The notes: a model not told the origin generated them from the sequence alone. DNA of 22,467 nucleotides from Bimuria novae-zelandiae CBS 107.79 (GCA_010015655.1 ML976752.1:248436-270902); one strand, 5' to 3'; positions 1-9,350 are shown, counted from the stretch's first letter. Numbers and translations are program-made.

Positions 1-1215
1 ATGGTGATGACCTGGCACTGCGCACCTCGCGCAGGTCTGTTGCCCTATGCATGCAAAGGCCTTATGTCCTAGTTGCTGACATTTATAGCATTGCACATGG
101 CCCACATGGGGCTTGAACTCCCTGGTGTATGCTGATTCTCCGTTAATGTGGAAATATTGTCCTTAGAGGAGCCGCGCCGCTTCGCTGCTTCTCTTTACGT
201 ATATGACCATAGATCCGTATGCCTTGCCTGAGTTCTTTTTGCTTAGCCAGTTCATCTTTTCAATCTGCACCTCGTTCTCCTCCCCTAAGGCTTGCGCAGC
301 CTCTTGTCGTACTTCGTCGCGCTTGTTCAAGACCGCAGTGCGATTCGCGTTGTCTATCCGTACCGGGTACAGTTGATCGCGGAGGATTCTTGCGCCCCTT
401 ACGGCAGTTTTCTGTGCTGCTTCCTTGACCTCCCTTAACTCCTCCTCACTCCTGCACGAAATTCTAATCCTATTAGTATCCTTAGGGTCTTTTACTACCG
501 CTGCGCACCGCTATTTTTCTTTACCCTTAATTGTTCTAATCTCTCGCTCGATAGCTTCCTGGATCCTCCCTATCTGAGCCTCTTGTCTATCCGTCTCCTC
601 TACTCTAGAGGTGTCTATCGTGCAGTAGGGCATGTTGGTTATTGTTATTGGTGTTGCTATTCTGGAGAGGGTACGCAGGTTGTTAGGTTAACTGCTTAGT
701 GGCGTGCGTGCTACGTCTGCATAGGATGGTGAACCGTTAGTTGCCATCTGGGTTCTTAACTCGCCTGAAAGTTCTAATAGTTGGGCCCTAGCATCTATAA
801 GCTGTACCTTAGTGTTGGCTAACTCCCTCGTTATCTCTTCAACCGCTGTCTTGAGCTCTTGGTTGTCCGCTTTTAGTGCCGAATTGTCTGCCCTAAGGTC
901 TTCTAAAGCGCCTAGTATCGCTGCCAGCGTTCTCTCTAGGTTTTGGCCTTCGACTCTACGCGCCCTCGTGTGCTCCGCGTTTTCGTTCGCCGCCTTACCC
1001 CTGACTAGTCCTTTAGGTATCCTTCTTGTACGGTTCGGTTGTGGGGCCCTAGGCGGCTCAAGGTTAACGTGATTATCTTTATCTACGTAACTAGACTTGT
1101 TTGAATCGCTTTCGTGCTGCGCGTTCTCGTGGTGAAGTTTGGTAGCTTTCACAGTTTTCCTGCGCGTTCGGGCCGATCGGCGCGTCGCGCGCGCGTCACT
1201 CTCCCCTGTCTCCAT
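1..1215 (-). pseudogene. LINE ORF1 (Gag-like RNA-binding protein), three stops, cut by window edge
   Basis: Read from ATG at 1215 (an in-frame ATG at 1287 is the alternative). The N-terminal part is basic and rich in Arg/Thr. It is followed by a Leu/Glu heptad region (about 1000-750, LERTLAAILGALEDL and on) that looks like a coiled coil, then the SYADVART motif typical of Tad-type ORF1. The frame continues without a shift to 1, interrupted at 690-688 (TAA), 513-511 (TAG) and 165-163 (TAA). Near the edge two zinc knuckles are visible, CYKCQQLGHKAFAC (CX2CX4HX4C) and a second beginning CARCAVPGH. In living copies this protein binds the element RNA. The stops fit CAA to TAA and CAG/TGG to TAG changes. 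The C-terminus is outside the window. Confidence 0.8.
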
Positions 1216-1430
1216 CACGCTTCCCTCCCTTATTTGAAAATTCCCTCCTCTTTCTCCACAAATTGAGTTCTCGCTGTTTTCTCTCACACCCGAAATCGGT
1301 TCTCTCTGACCGGTCTCCCCGTACCCTTACTGTTTCCAGTTCCTGCACATCGGTTATTCTGAGCGCACGGCCACTCAGAAAGGCGCTTAATCTCCCCGCC
1401 CTTTGTGTGGCAAAAGATACCGGTGTCCCT
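1..1430 (-). mobile_element. Tad1-like LINE (non-LTR retrotransposon), 5' part
   Basis: The minus strand carries a recognisable Tad-type ORF1 preceded by an untranslated stretch at about 1216-1430. ORF1 runs off the left edge at its zinc-knuckle end, so the reverse transcriptase ORF would lie outside the window. The 5' boundary is not marked by a visible repeat; about 1430 is a guess from where a plus-strand coding remnant begins. Non-LTR elements copy themselves through RNA by target-primed reverse transcription. The copy is inactive because ORF1 has three in-frame stops. Confidence 0.72.
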
Positions 1431-1680
1431 AAGAAAACTATAGGAACTTCGAGCAGCTGCTCGTCGAGCTCAAAAACGACCCCAACAAGCTCGAAAAATA
1501 GCTCAAAAGGGTAATAGGTCGAGCCTTAAGGCTTCCGTTAAAGCAGCTTCAAAACGAGAGTTGCTGCGCAGGCGCAGGGTGGTGGTGATGCCTTAGGTGC
1601 TGCAGCAGGCCCACCACCATCTCAATCGCGACATGGGCGAGCGATGAAGTTCCCAGCAAAATATAGATAGCTTTATATAT
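1430..1680 (+). other. Unassigned coding remnant with frameshift
   Basis: Two short plus-strand stretches look translated. In one frame, at about 1466-1550, it reads ELKNDPNKLEK, stop, LKRVIGRALRLPLKQLQ. In another, at 1551-1680, it is Ala/Gly/Pro-rich and ends QSRHGRAMKFPAKYR before TAG. Together they look like the C-terminal end of an older transposon protein, with one TAG and a frame change, into which the LINE may have inserted. I cannot assign the family. From 1681 to 1813 I see nothing further. Confidence 0.3.
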
Positions 1681-1813
1681 CAATTGAGGCCTATAGAGCT
1701 CAAAACCAAAAATTGTCGCGTTAATAGCTATTGTACGTGGCTTGATAGCCTCATGTTTCGTGATAGTTTTGGTGTTCAAGGAGACCCATCACGCCAGGCG
1801 GCTCATTACGGTA

Positions 1814-1844
1814 TTATGATTCTGGAAATACCTGCTCGACCCAC
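1814..1844 (+). repeat. Left terminal inverted repeat
   Basis: The segment begins TTATGATTCTGG and ends CTGCTCGACCCAC. It matches the inverted repeats at 5329-5360 and 5368-5399 over a 28-bp core, with a one-base length difference and small changes at the outermost bases. TA lies immediately outside. The following bases (to about 1862) also resemble those after the left end of the 284-bp element at 5077. Confidence 0.8.
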
Positions 1845-1939
1845 AAATATTAGTCAGTCATCCGATCTAGCTTCGGGTGGGGTAATTTAGCAACCTCACC
1901 CTAACAACGTTATCCTCTAACGTTGCCCCTATAAATAAT

Positions 1940-2923
1940 ATACCTCATACTCCTAGGAGACCTACTAGGCATAGATTGCAGCCCTTGGTGCTGCAGGCAG
2001 TACTCGAAAAGTTAGCCGCCGGCTACTTAAATTGCTTAATCTAGAGAACAACAGGCGTCGCCTGCTCTACTACTAGGAGGATTAAATTGTCGATGGAGTA
2101 CTTTGGCCAGCCATACGGGCCCCCTGGTGTTCGGCGTGGGCGCCCACCTATACTTAGTCAGTTTCATAGAGATAAGCTGCTCGAACACCTCAGGGGCAAA
2201 CCAACCATGTATTTGGACGAGATGCAGGCCTTCTTGTACGACGACTTTGACGTGCAGATCTCCATCCCATCCCTCTAGGAGACCTTAGCCAAACTTAATT
2301 AGAGCAGAAAGGCAGCTTCAAAAGCTACGGCCAAGCGCAACGAGCTACTCCGCCAGGCCTTCCGTGCGCGCTGCCAGCAAATATATACAACTAATCAAGT
2401 CGTCTACCTCGACAAGAGCGCCGCCAACAAGCGAACTAGCAATAAGAAGTACGGCTAGTCGCCCGTCAATAGCCCTATTGACGCCGTCTACTCAGCGCGA
2501 CGCTCGGAGAGGTGGAGCGTTCTGCCGGCCATGGACGCGTCTGGTTACCTCACCCACGTCGTATACCAGGGAGCAATTACTGCAGAGCTGATGGAGCATT
2601 TTATGGCTACTCAGGTGCTCCCACTTTGCAACTCCTGGCCGGGCAAACGATTGGTAATACTCCTTAATAACGCGTCTATCTATAAGTCAGTAAGGCTCTA
2701 GTAACTATATAGAGACGCAGGCGTAATACTAGAATACTTGCTACTATACTCGCCTAATTTCAACCCGATCGAGCAGACCTTTAAGGCTCTAAAAAGCTAG
2801 ATAAAACGGAACTTTGAGCGGGCTAACGTGTACGCTAACTTTGCCTACTTCTTAGAGGAAGCTGTGCAGGCTGTTTGCTATAACATGCCTGCCGCAAGCA
2901 AGTTCTATACGTATTATAGGTAG
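1940..2923 (+). pseudogene. DDE-superfamily transposase (DDE_3, IS630/Tc1-like), inactivated
   Basis: From 2087 to the TAG at 2921 one frame reads as a Tc1/IS630-type transposase. It has RRGRPP, then YLDEMQAFLYDDF (the second helix-turn-helix region), then the catalytic domain. First catalytic Asp: LDKS, Asp at 2411, where the family usually has DES. Second: LLNNAS at 2651-2674, with Asn at 2666 where Asp is required. Third acidic residue: NPIE, Glu at 2771. The frame is broken by several stops, those read being TAG. The second Asp is lost, so the enzyme would be dead even without the stops. Upstream (1940-2086) the frame is less clear; ATA at 1940 sits where ATG is expected, just after a TATA-like run at 1930. 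Confidence 0.85.
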
Positions 2924-3330
2924 GTGGCGGCGTGACTGCGCGTGGAGAAAGTCTGTCAGAGAGGTATTAGGGTAGCCTTTATAGTAGCGGGGATTTTGCA
3001 CCCACAACGCCAGGAAATAAATACCGCGATAACTAGGCAAGATAGAAACAAGGTCGCTAAATTAATTACTATTATCGGATTTTAAATAGCTATTGTGGTT
3101 ATAGAGTTATAGGTGGAGAGGCGTTAGCGGCGTTAATATAGTAGGTTGTTTTAGTAATAGTGGCCAACGCTAGTAGAGGTAACTTTATAGTAACTTACTG
3201 TAAAACATGCATGTACTTAGTTAAATTAATAGAAAAATCGTCTTAACTTTGTTTAAATGCGCTGGGTGGCCCGTGCCTGCGACGCGTTTTCTACGCCCAT
3301 GTCGCCAGCTCCCCCGCCGCAACACCCCAC
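2924..3330. other. Spacer between the two convergent transposon ORFs
   Basis: About 400 bases between the transposase stop and the end of the minus-strand ORF. It is rich in TA dinucleotides and has no convincing coding frame in either direction. The GC-richer part at 3270-3330 lies just past the TGA of the minus ORF. It would be the shared 3' flank of two converging transcripts. Confidence 0.5.
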
Positions 3331-4959
3331 TCAGTTAACTTCCCTACGTCTCTCGTTACGTAATTTCTGCTCGTCTTCACTCTCTTAAGCCTCTGCGGCG
3401 CCCTTAATTTCGCTTTCTATGAGTCCAGCGTACTTAGATCGCCATTGTTTTGCCATGCTGCGCAGCCGCAGGAGCAGCCCGACAGGTAGGGCAAAATCCT
3501 CCCTCCAGACGCTAAACGGCATGCCTCCGTCCGACGGATCCATGAGCATATTAATATTAATCCCGGAGCCTTAGACAACTGTCTCTAGCACTTTATTAAT
3601 CTCTGCAACCTAGCTAGTAAAAGCTTTAGATTTCTAATATATAAAGAACTTCCAGGTGTGGGTTAATAGCTCTAACATGTTTTAGTAAGTTAGAGGCTCC
3701 TAATTAAGCCTTAAGGGCTTAGCTAGTCTAGCTGCCTCGGGTAGAGGACGCAGCAAAGCTTAACTTTAAGCTAATTACTACATAGTATTAGCTATAATAA
3801 GTCTAATACACTTGTTAAAGGCATCTCCACTGCTGCTACCGCTGTCGCTGGCCGCCCGTTTCTTGCGCCTCTGTGCCTTCTCCTTAGCCGCCCGCGCCCT
3901 CGCGTTGGCCAGGCATAAACGTATATTATTTAAAGGAGCCTCGACGCTACTCTCTCTAAGGGTTATCTCGCGCGCCCAGATCGCCACGATATTGCTATTA
4001 GCTAGGTAGTAGTCCTCGAAGCGATTAACTCTCCCTAGCGTCCGCGATACCCAGCAGCAGAAGGAGTAATTACGACACTTAGAGTCCTGGCACCTCCATT
4101 TATCGCGGATCTGTATCGCAACGCCGTTACCTGCAGCAACCTTAGCGGCGAGCACCTTAGGCAAATCTAAAAGTTGCTAATTTATTGCTATTAGTTAGAT
4201 CCCTGGCTAGCCTTGCAATACCCCCCTATTACGCGTTTAGGCGTTTTGCGGCGTTTCTATAAGCTATAACTTTAAGTTAAAGTTAACGTAGATAACCTTA
4301 TTTAACGTTTTCTTAAGCTGCCGGGCCTGCTCCCTTACGTAATTAAATCTAAGGACCTCTCTACGCTAGAGTAACTTAATAAGTTATAGCTCCTTTAGCT
4401 GCTTGCTTATATATATAATAGTAGTAAGGCTCTTAATAGAGGCTCTTTGCGGTAGCTACTTATTCGCGAGGTCTCTTATAACGTCGTCTACCTACTCCTA
4501 GAGCCCTGTTAACGTCTAATCGTCTATAATAGCTTTACTATTAAAGTCTTAGTAGTAGGCGAGGGAGTCCTTCCCTAAAAAGGCGCGCTAATAGGTAGTA
4601 ACTAATAGCTCCTCCTTTTTATGCTTAGGCTCCTTGGCAGCCTCCTTAGCAGCCTTAGGGGTATTAGAACTTAGGTAGAGGCTTAGTAACCTACTTAGCA
4701 TACTTAATAGCTAGCCTAGAGGCTAGTTCTCCTTATCCTCTACGTATAACTCCGCGTCTATAATATTATCGTCCTTAAACACCTCGTTAGCCTGCGCGTT
4801 AACAGCTAATTAGCTATCTTATTATAACTCTTGTAAGGGCTCCCTAGTCTTGCTAGTAGCGATAGGGCCCTTATTACGCCTACGCTGCTTGTTACCTAGA
4901 GGGTTAACCCTAGCGTTAAATACCTGCGTCGCTTTACGTCTCCTACAAGTCTCTGGCAT
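3331..4959 (-). pseudogene. Second transposon ORF, about 542 codons, Cys-cluster protein of unknown function
   Basis: Reading from ATG at 4959 (MPETCRRRKATQVF) to TGA at 3333-3331 stays in one frame for 1.63 kb. It is interrupted by many TAA/TAG codons; the only TGA seen is the terminal one. The N-terminus is basic. Near 4098-4050 there is WRCQDSKCRNYSFCCW, a C-X4-C-X5-CC cluster that may bind zinc. Next comes a Lys/Arg-rich stretch (AKEKAQRRKKRA) and Ser/Gly repeats, and a C-terminal charged region (about 3550-3340). A TATA-like run lies on the minus strand near 5010. I do not recognise the family. Its place inside the same TIRs as the transposase suggests an accessory DNA-binding protein. 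It is not functional in this copy. Confidence 0.6.
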
Positions 4960-5076
4960 ATTAATTTACCCTTAGCAATTGAACAGGGGTTAAAAGTAGG
5001 TGTATATTCTTAATAAACATTTCTTGTTACCCATTTTGGGTGGTGGAGAATGAAGGCGGGGAAGCGCTTACTATTA

Positions 5077-5360
5077 TCGTTTCGGAAATACCTGCTCGAC
5101 CCACAGAGCCAGCCAGTCATCGTCAATCCTTCCTTTTCTTGTATTTTCTTGAACGCAAAAAACTTAAATCTTCTAAAAAATTTAAGGGGGGTACTTATAA
5201 CTCTATAGAAGCCCTTTATCTACTTTTAGTATATTATTATCCAAAGTTCCTTGTGTGGTGGAGAGAAAAGCGAAAAAAAGGAGACCAGAACAGAAAATAC
5301 GCGCAGTCTGATGAGAAATACGCCTTAAGTGGGTCGAGCAGGTATTTCCAGAATCACCGA
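5077..5360 (+). mobile_element. 284-bp MITE-like element nested at the right end of the larger transposon
   Basis: The left end (5077-5104) ends in the same GGAAATACCTGCTCGACCCAC core as the large element but is shorter at the tip. The right end (5329-5360) is identical to the outer right TIR at 5368-5399. TA flanks both sides (5075-5076 and 5361-5362). The interior is AT-rich with no gene. The simplest reading is a non-autonomous relative that inserted near the end of the larger element. A local duplication of the right TIR would give a similar picture. Confidence 0.6.
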
Positions 5361-5367
5361 TAAAACA

Positions 5368-5399
5368 GTGGGTCGAGCAGGTATTTCCAGAATCACCGA
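5368..5399 (-). repeat. Right terminal inverted repeat (outer copy)
   Basis: An exact second copy of the 32-bp sequence at 5329-5360, 39 bp further on, separated by TAAAACA. Its reverse complement matches the left end at 1814. TA follows at 5400-5401. It closes the larger TIR element and lies 121 bp before the start codon of the next gene. Confidence 0.8.
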
Positions 5400-5401
5400 T
5401 A

Positions 5402-5520
5402 ACGGTAGGCCGAAAATAGAAGTCCAGTACAAACAGGCTCCGCGGCTTTGGGACTGTCACTTTTAACAGCGCCACCTGGTCCTCACCCACGTCTCCCTCA
5501 TTCCCCTCTTCTCCAACATC
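5402..5520 (+). promoter_or_regulatory. Promoter/5' leader of the 498-aa gene, abutting a transposon end
   Basis: Only about 120 bp separate the TIR from ATG 5521. The last 40 bases before the ATG are a pyrimidine-rich run (CCCTCATTCCCCTCTTCTCC), a pattern common near fungal transcription starts. No clear TATA box lies in the 120 bp, so promoter elements may extend into the transposon. Confidence 0.45.
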
Positions 5521-7221
5521 ATGCGCTCCGTCGTTCTAGTAGGTAAGCGTCACTTCAACGCGAGTAGTACTCACACCGAGCAGGATTCCAATACCAACGA
5601 GCCGGTCCTAAGCCACGCGCGTGCTCGCATGAGAGAGGAGAAGGTATTACCGGTATCTTGCTAGTGATTCAGCTAACTCAGTAGTTTATTTCTTCAGTCC
5701 GGGATTTCCTGTCTCTGCTTGCGGTTGCGGAAGCTGAGGACCTAGACTACGTCCGGTCAAAGCTTCTGCCACATAGGGTGGACCTCCACCGCGGTACATC
5801 TACTGTGCCTGCTCGTGAGACGCTTCCCGCTACTCCGTACGAATCCCCATCTCGCTCACACACCGCTGTAAACGCCCAGTCGCCCGCCGCTCCGCCTACT
5901 CTAGGCGGCTGGCAGTTATACCCCGCAGCTCAACCCTCACCGGAAACATCGGATAGCCGTGACCTATTTGCCATGTATGCTACACTAGGAGATCAACCAG
6001 CTTCCCATGAGCAGGCTGCAAGGGTTGACACGGGGATGCCAGACCGTGAAGATACGACCATGGTGCCGACGGCAAGCGGCTCTACCCCCGATAGTCCAAC
6101 GTCTGAAAATGCGAGCAACACACTGGCTATAGCTGCCGACTCAAACGAGCCAACAAACACGATTAGGAATGATGTGGCGGAGACTCCTCTACCCGGGTCC
6201 TCTCAAGCGGAGGCTCACACCAAATTCTCTTCCGCGTCACCGTCCCAGGCTTCCTCGAACTGGAGCCTGAGCCCAGTACTCGATAGTATGTATGCATGGT
6301 CAGCATCGTCGCCCCCACCCACTCGTTATCTTCGCGATGTGAAGCGACTAGATTCTCTGTACGGAGGCACTTCTCCGCATGGGGTTAACAATATACCGGA
6401 GATTATTACGCTTGGTGACTCTTTTCTTCGAGTAGATGCAGTACACTTTATAGAGTCTTTTCGCCATAGTTGGGGACAGGACGGCCTCTGGGATTGTGTT
6501 CCCCTAAGCAATCCAACTACTGGCAGCTCGGTAGTGGAGAATGTGCTTAGGAGCCTTTGTTGTGCTGAGACTATTGAGCATGACTGTGCTGTGGATCCGT
6601 TTAGGCTCCGAGCGGCGAGGATTCTTCTTTACCATTATCTAGAGCAAAAACGCATTGATCTACAGGAGGACCCAAATCTCCCGAACCTACTTTCCCAAGG
6701 TAAGAGGATATCCAGCGTCGTCGTAGATGTAGTCCTGGAAGGCATGTATGGACGTCACGGCAAACAAGCTAGTCCACGAGTGAAGGCGCAGCGGCGACGG
6801 AGCTTGAAGGATCATAAGAGGCAGGGTAAACGATGGATGATCCTAGCCGCTCATCTCGGAATCGGGATTATAGTAACTTGCAGTAGAAGCCTCGAAACCC
6901 ACATGTAAGATCCAAGTCCACACTTTGTGTACATCATCTGTTGACACCTTTAGTAACAGCGCAAAGTTCAGTGACAGGATGATAATGGCTCTATTAACCT
7001 ATATACTGAACGTATACCCCCAAGGCGTCCAAGCCAGTCGGTTGGCAGATCCTTTCGTTCAATGCATGATCGAGGGAGTCCCATCGTCCACTTGGCCAGC
7101 AGCAGAAACATTGGCTGCTATTGACAGATATGAACAGGAAAAGGAGAAAGAGTGCTATGAAAAGGATGAATGGCAGCCGGTGTCGCCCCCAAAAACTTTT
7201 GTGCGGCTCCTATCGATGTAG
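5521..7221 (+). CDS. Intact three-exon gene, 498-aa protein of unknown function
   Basis: Model: exons 5521-5542, 5698-6904, 6954-7221, summing to 1497 nt. Intron 1 (155 nt) has donor GTAAGC, branch GCTAAC and acceptor TTCTTCAG; intron 2 (49 nt) has donor GTAAGA and acceptor TTTAG. Both keep the frame. The start is chosen because exon 2 has no in-frame ATG before 5973 and an in-frame TAG at 5682. Residues about 40-185 are Ser/Thr/Pro-rich and probably disordered. From about 200 to the end the protein looks globular, with FRLRAARILLYHYLEQKR, a basic patch near 368-386 (QRRRSLKDHKRQGKRW, NLS-like) followed by the hydrophobic LAAHLGIGIIVTC, and an acidic/Lys-rich tail. There is no signal peptide or clear membrane anchor. 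I do not recognise the family; conserved ascomycete protein is the most I can say. No premature stops, unlike its neighbours. Confidence 0.7.
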
Positions 7222-7250
7222 GAGGATTAGCGATGTCGCAAATGTGGACT

Positions 7251-7278
7251 GGTTTCGAGAGAAAGATGTCTCGAAACC
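7251..7278 (+). repeat. Perfect hairpin 3' of the 498-aa gene
   Basis: GGTTTCGAGA (7251-7260) pairs with TCTCGAAACC (7269-7278): a 10-bp perfect stem with an 8-nt loop, about 30 bp after the stop codon. It would lie in the 3' UTR and could affect mRNA stability or 3' processing; that is inference. It is the only strong stem I see near this stop. Confidence 0.5.
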
Positions 7279-7346
7279 TACTTATTAGTAAGCATAGCTA
7301 CAGTGGCGCCACTCCTGCGCATCATGCCTTTTCTACTGGGCACGCT

Positions 7347-7460
7347 CACGTGGGGATGTGACTCACGTGGATTAAGGTGCCTGTTTTGCACCCATGGCCA
7401 CAGCGGCTGGGTTCCTCAACTAGTAAGGGGACCACTCGGCACCCAGTATAGTTATAAATA
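7347..7460 (+). promoter_or_regulatory. Two CACGTG E-boxes and a TATA-like box
   Basis: CACGTG occurs at 7347-7352 and 7364-7369, 17 bp apart and each followed by G, followed by TATAAATA at 7453-7460. This is promoter-like and would serve the doubtful small ORF starting at 7635. CACGTG is the usual bHLH binding site in fungi. Because the site is palindromic and the downstream gene is uncertain, function is inferred only. Apart from these, 7279-7634 shows nothing recognisable. Confidence 0.35.
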
Positions 7461-7634
7461 GATATGCCGCTATATCAAACACGTCCGTGCTTCTTATGAA
7501 GGCCCAAAAATGGTTAGGTTTCGCTATTATATCTTATCAGGCATTATATTGCTGTGTTTATAATATGTTGTAACGGTACGTAAATAGCGAGCTTTTCCAT
7601 TAACTCCTCCCACCAGATCGCCTAAAGACTTGAG

Positions 7635-7980
7635 ATGACTATGTCACCGAATACATCCCTTCAACATGATGATAGAAACCGACCAACAGATCGCCCTGCT
7701 AGACGTCAGCAAAAGCGCAGCAAAGTATTCAATGCTAGAGGCAATCTAACTCTTTCAACAACAACCCATCTCAGCATGCTTTCGAAGCCCTCTTCATGAT
7801 ATTGAAGGAACCTTGGAAATGCAGAAAATGATTTTGCAGGGGTTAGCCAGGAAAGAAAATATAGCAAAAGGCTTATCAAAATGTGAATCGCGGTTTACAT
7901 CACAGGCTGACCTTTATTATTTACAGAAGGAAGCATGCATAGCACTTCAGAAAACATGGGATAGAACTGGCAAGGAGTAA
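7635..7980 (+). CDS. Doubtful small gene, about 90 aa, possible single intron
   Basis: ATG 7635 opens a 54-codon frame (MTMSPNTSLQHDD and on) to TGA 7797. A second frame is open from 7750 to TAA 7980 and encodes a Lys/Glu/Leu-rich, possibly helical stretch (EMQKMILQGLARKENIAKGL). Joining 7635-7704 to 7775-7980 keeps frame and gives 91 aa. That intron (70 nt) has a good branch (CTAAC) and acceptor (CTCAG) but a weak donor (GTCAGC). It could equally be a decayed fragment. No family recognised. Confidence 0.3.
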
Positions 7981-8002
7981 CTTAATTAACTAATTAAGTT
8001 AC
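7977..8002. repeat. 26-bp near-perfect palindrome
   Basis: GTAACTTAATTA (7977-7988) and TAATTAAGTTAC (7991-8002) are perfect inverted copies separated by AC. The left arm overlaps the TAA at 7978-7980 that ends the doubtful small ORF. It could form a strong AT-rich hairpin. Confidence 0.6.
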
Positions 8003-8287
8003 AAGTTCATGACTAAAAGATGCTGGCTAGCCCAGTTACGTGATCCTCTTTGTCCCAGAGCCGAGAATGAGGACCCTAAACATGACCAAATAAAGTGTGT
8101 CGCGGAGCAAAAGGCTAACCCTGTGCTCCAGTCGGAGTAGAATGTTCTAACCGTCACAAAGTGTCTTTAGAATTTTTCGTCCTGGAGGCTGATAAGTGAT
8201 TGTGTATATGTCCTTATTGTTATCTAAGAGACGCTGAGGATGCTAGTCTATATAGCTTCACTGCAGGCTGACACACATCGTATGATG

Positions 8288-8770
8288 TCAGCACCTCAGC
8301 ACCCAATAGATCTTGGTAAGCACCGCGATATTCAACAGAGGCACCACAGAGGTGGCAGCACCAGGTAGAGCCTGGATCCAGGAGAGACGGATCAGACACA
8401 GTAATGTAGCCAAGTTAGTAAGAAGTAGGTATACCTTCCACAATTCCTCTTGGTCTTCGAAAGAAAAGAATACGAAAGACACCGCGGAGGACCAGATAAT
8501 CGCAACGATTCTGATATAGTTGAAGTATTGCCAAACGCCTGCTTGGGGATGACTTGCAAACATGTGATACATCGTCGAACACCAGAAGCAGAGAGCGGAA
8601 GCCATAAGGTATAGTAGAATTATGGTGTTACGGAGTGAAGGTGGGCGATTGCTGATAAATATAGTTGTGCTGAAGCAAAACCAAATCGTACCAAGGAGAT
8701 GTGACCAGATGTTGATAGTTTCGGTAGGGCAGCCAGCATTGGAGGCTACAAACTGAACTCGGGGGTACAT
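8288..8770 (-). pseudogene. PAQR / hemolysin-III family membrane protein, truncated
   Basis: The 160-codon frame has the N-terminal half of a PAQR-type seven-helix protein (fungal Izh/adiponectin-receptor-like, linked to lipid and zinc homeostasis). Residues 17-27 hold ETINIWSHLLG, the family's first motif. Residues 65-75 hold STMYHMFASHP, the second, with its His residues. About five hydrophobic helices are visible (near 21-40, 48-70, 82-104, 110-130, 139-158). At 84-88 the sequence is NYIRI where the family has DYxGI, losing the conserved Asp and Gly through changes that look like G to A. The protein stops at TGA before the last helices and their HxxxH motif, and the N-terminal domain is missing. 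Unseen exons on either side could complete it, but I could not build a convincing model. Most likely a decaying gene fragment. Confidence 0.65.
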
Positions 8771-9350
8771 ACATACTGTACGAAGGATAATTCGATACAG
8801 GAGGACCCCTTACAAGGCTAGTCCTGATTCAATAAGCGAACTGGTAGAGAATAAGCGAAGTGCAAGATCCGGAAACCGATAACGGTTAGCACTATAGTGT
8901 TGATAGTAATAGCGATAATTAAGAAGTATGAGTTAGTGTTGTTAAGAAAAAGTGCGCCGCTCGCATGTGGAATATGTTATATCAATAAAAATTTGTTAAA
9001 AAAAATTAATTAATAAAATTCTATTTATGAAAACATATTAACAAAATTATGTTCATCAAAATATGTTAACACAAATATATTAACAGAACTATGTTAATAA
9101 AAATATGCTAATAAAAACACATTAATAAAAACGTATTGATAAACGTACAGTGTAACAGAAATACATAAAACAGGAATTAAATAAAGAAATACATAGAAAT
9201 AGAATACAGTAGAGTGGGTCTTCGCAAAGGATCGCTACTGCGCTTGCGACAAACGCGGCCGTATTTACGGCGGAGCGGCCATTGTGTATAGAAAAATGTA
9301 ATAGTTGAATTACTACCTATAAATAAAATGTTCCATCGCTAAATATAAAG
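8771..9350. repeat. AT-rich tract with degenerate 14-16-bp repeats
   Basis: From about 8970 to 9215 the sequence is very AT-rich. At about 9036-9170 it is made of a degenerate repeat of roughly 14-16 bp (variants of TATGTTAATAAAAA). A short GC-richer island follows (9225-9285), containing the inverted pair GCCGTA/TACGGC. No coding frame was found in either strand across the whole gap. 8771-8960 would be upstream of the PAQR fragment. Confidence 0.5.

Larger units (their letters stand above)
1814..5399 (+). mobile_element. Two-ORF TIR DNA transposon (Tc1/mariner-IS630-type transposase), RIP-inactivated
   Basis: The ends are inverted repeats of about 31-32 bp (1814-1844 and 5368-5399) that share a 28-bp identical core and are each bordered by TA (1812-1813, 5400-5401), the target duplication expected for Tc1/mariner elements. 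Inside are a DDE transposase ORF on the plus strand and a second long ORF on the minus strand. They converge towards the middle, each starting roughly 100-130 bp from its own end once the nested 284-bp element is discounted. About 3.3 kb without that insertion is long for this superfamily, which usually has one gene. An alternative is that the second ORF belongs to an older element trapped between unrelated ends, but no other inverted pair was found. Confidence 0.65.

Noticed and set aside
812..1072. Plus-strand 86-codon frame
   Set aside because: It is the complement of the LINE ORF1 coiled-coil region; only the minus strand has family motifs.
5644..5697. Short 54-nt first intron for the 498-aa gene (donor GTATTA at 5644)
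   Set aside because: It puts exon 2 in a frame that hits TAG soon after. The GTAAGC donor at 5543 keeps the frame.
5778..6908. A separate 376-residue gene starting at 5778
   Set aside because: The codon at 5778 is GTG. The frame is open upstream to 5685, and clean splice sites link it to ATG 5521 and to the 6954-7221 exon.
7170..7361. 63-codon frame after the 498-aa gene
   Set aside because: It overlaps the end of the gene in another frame and contains the 3' UTR hairpin; no protein features.
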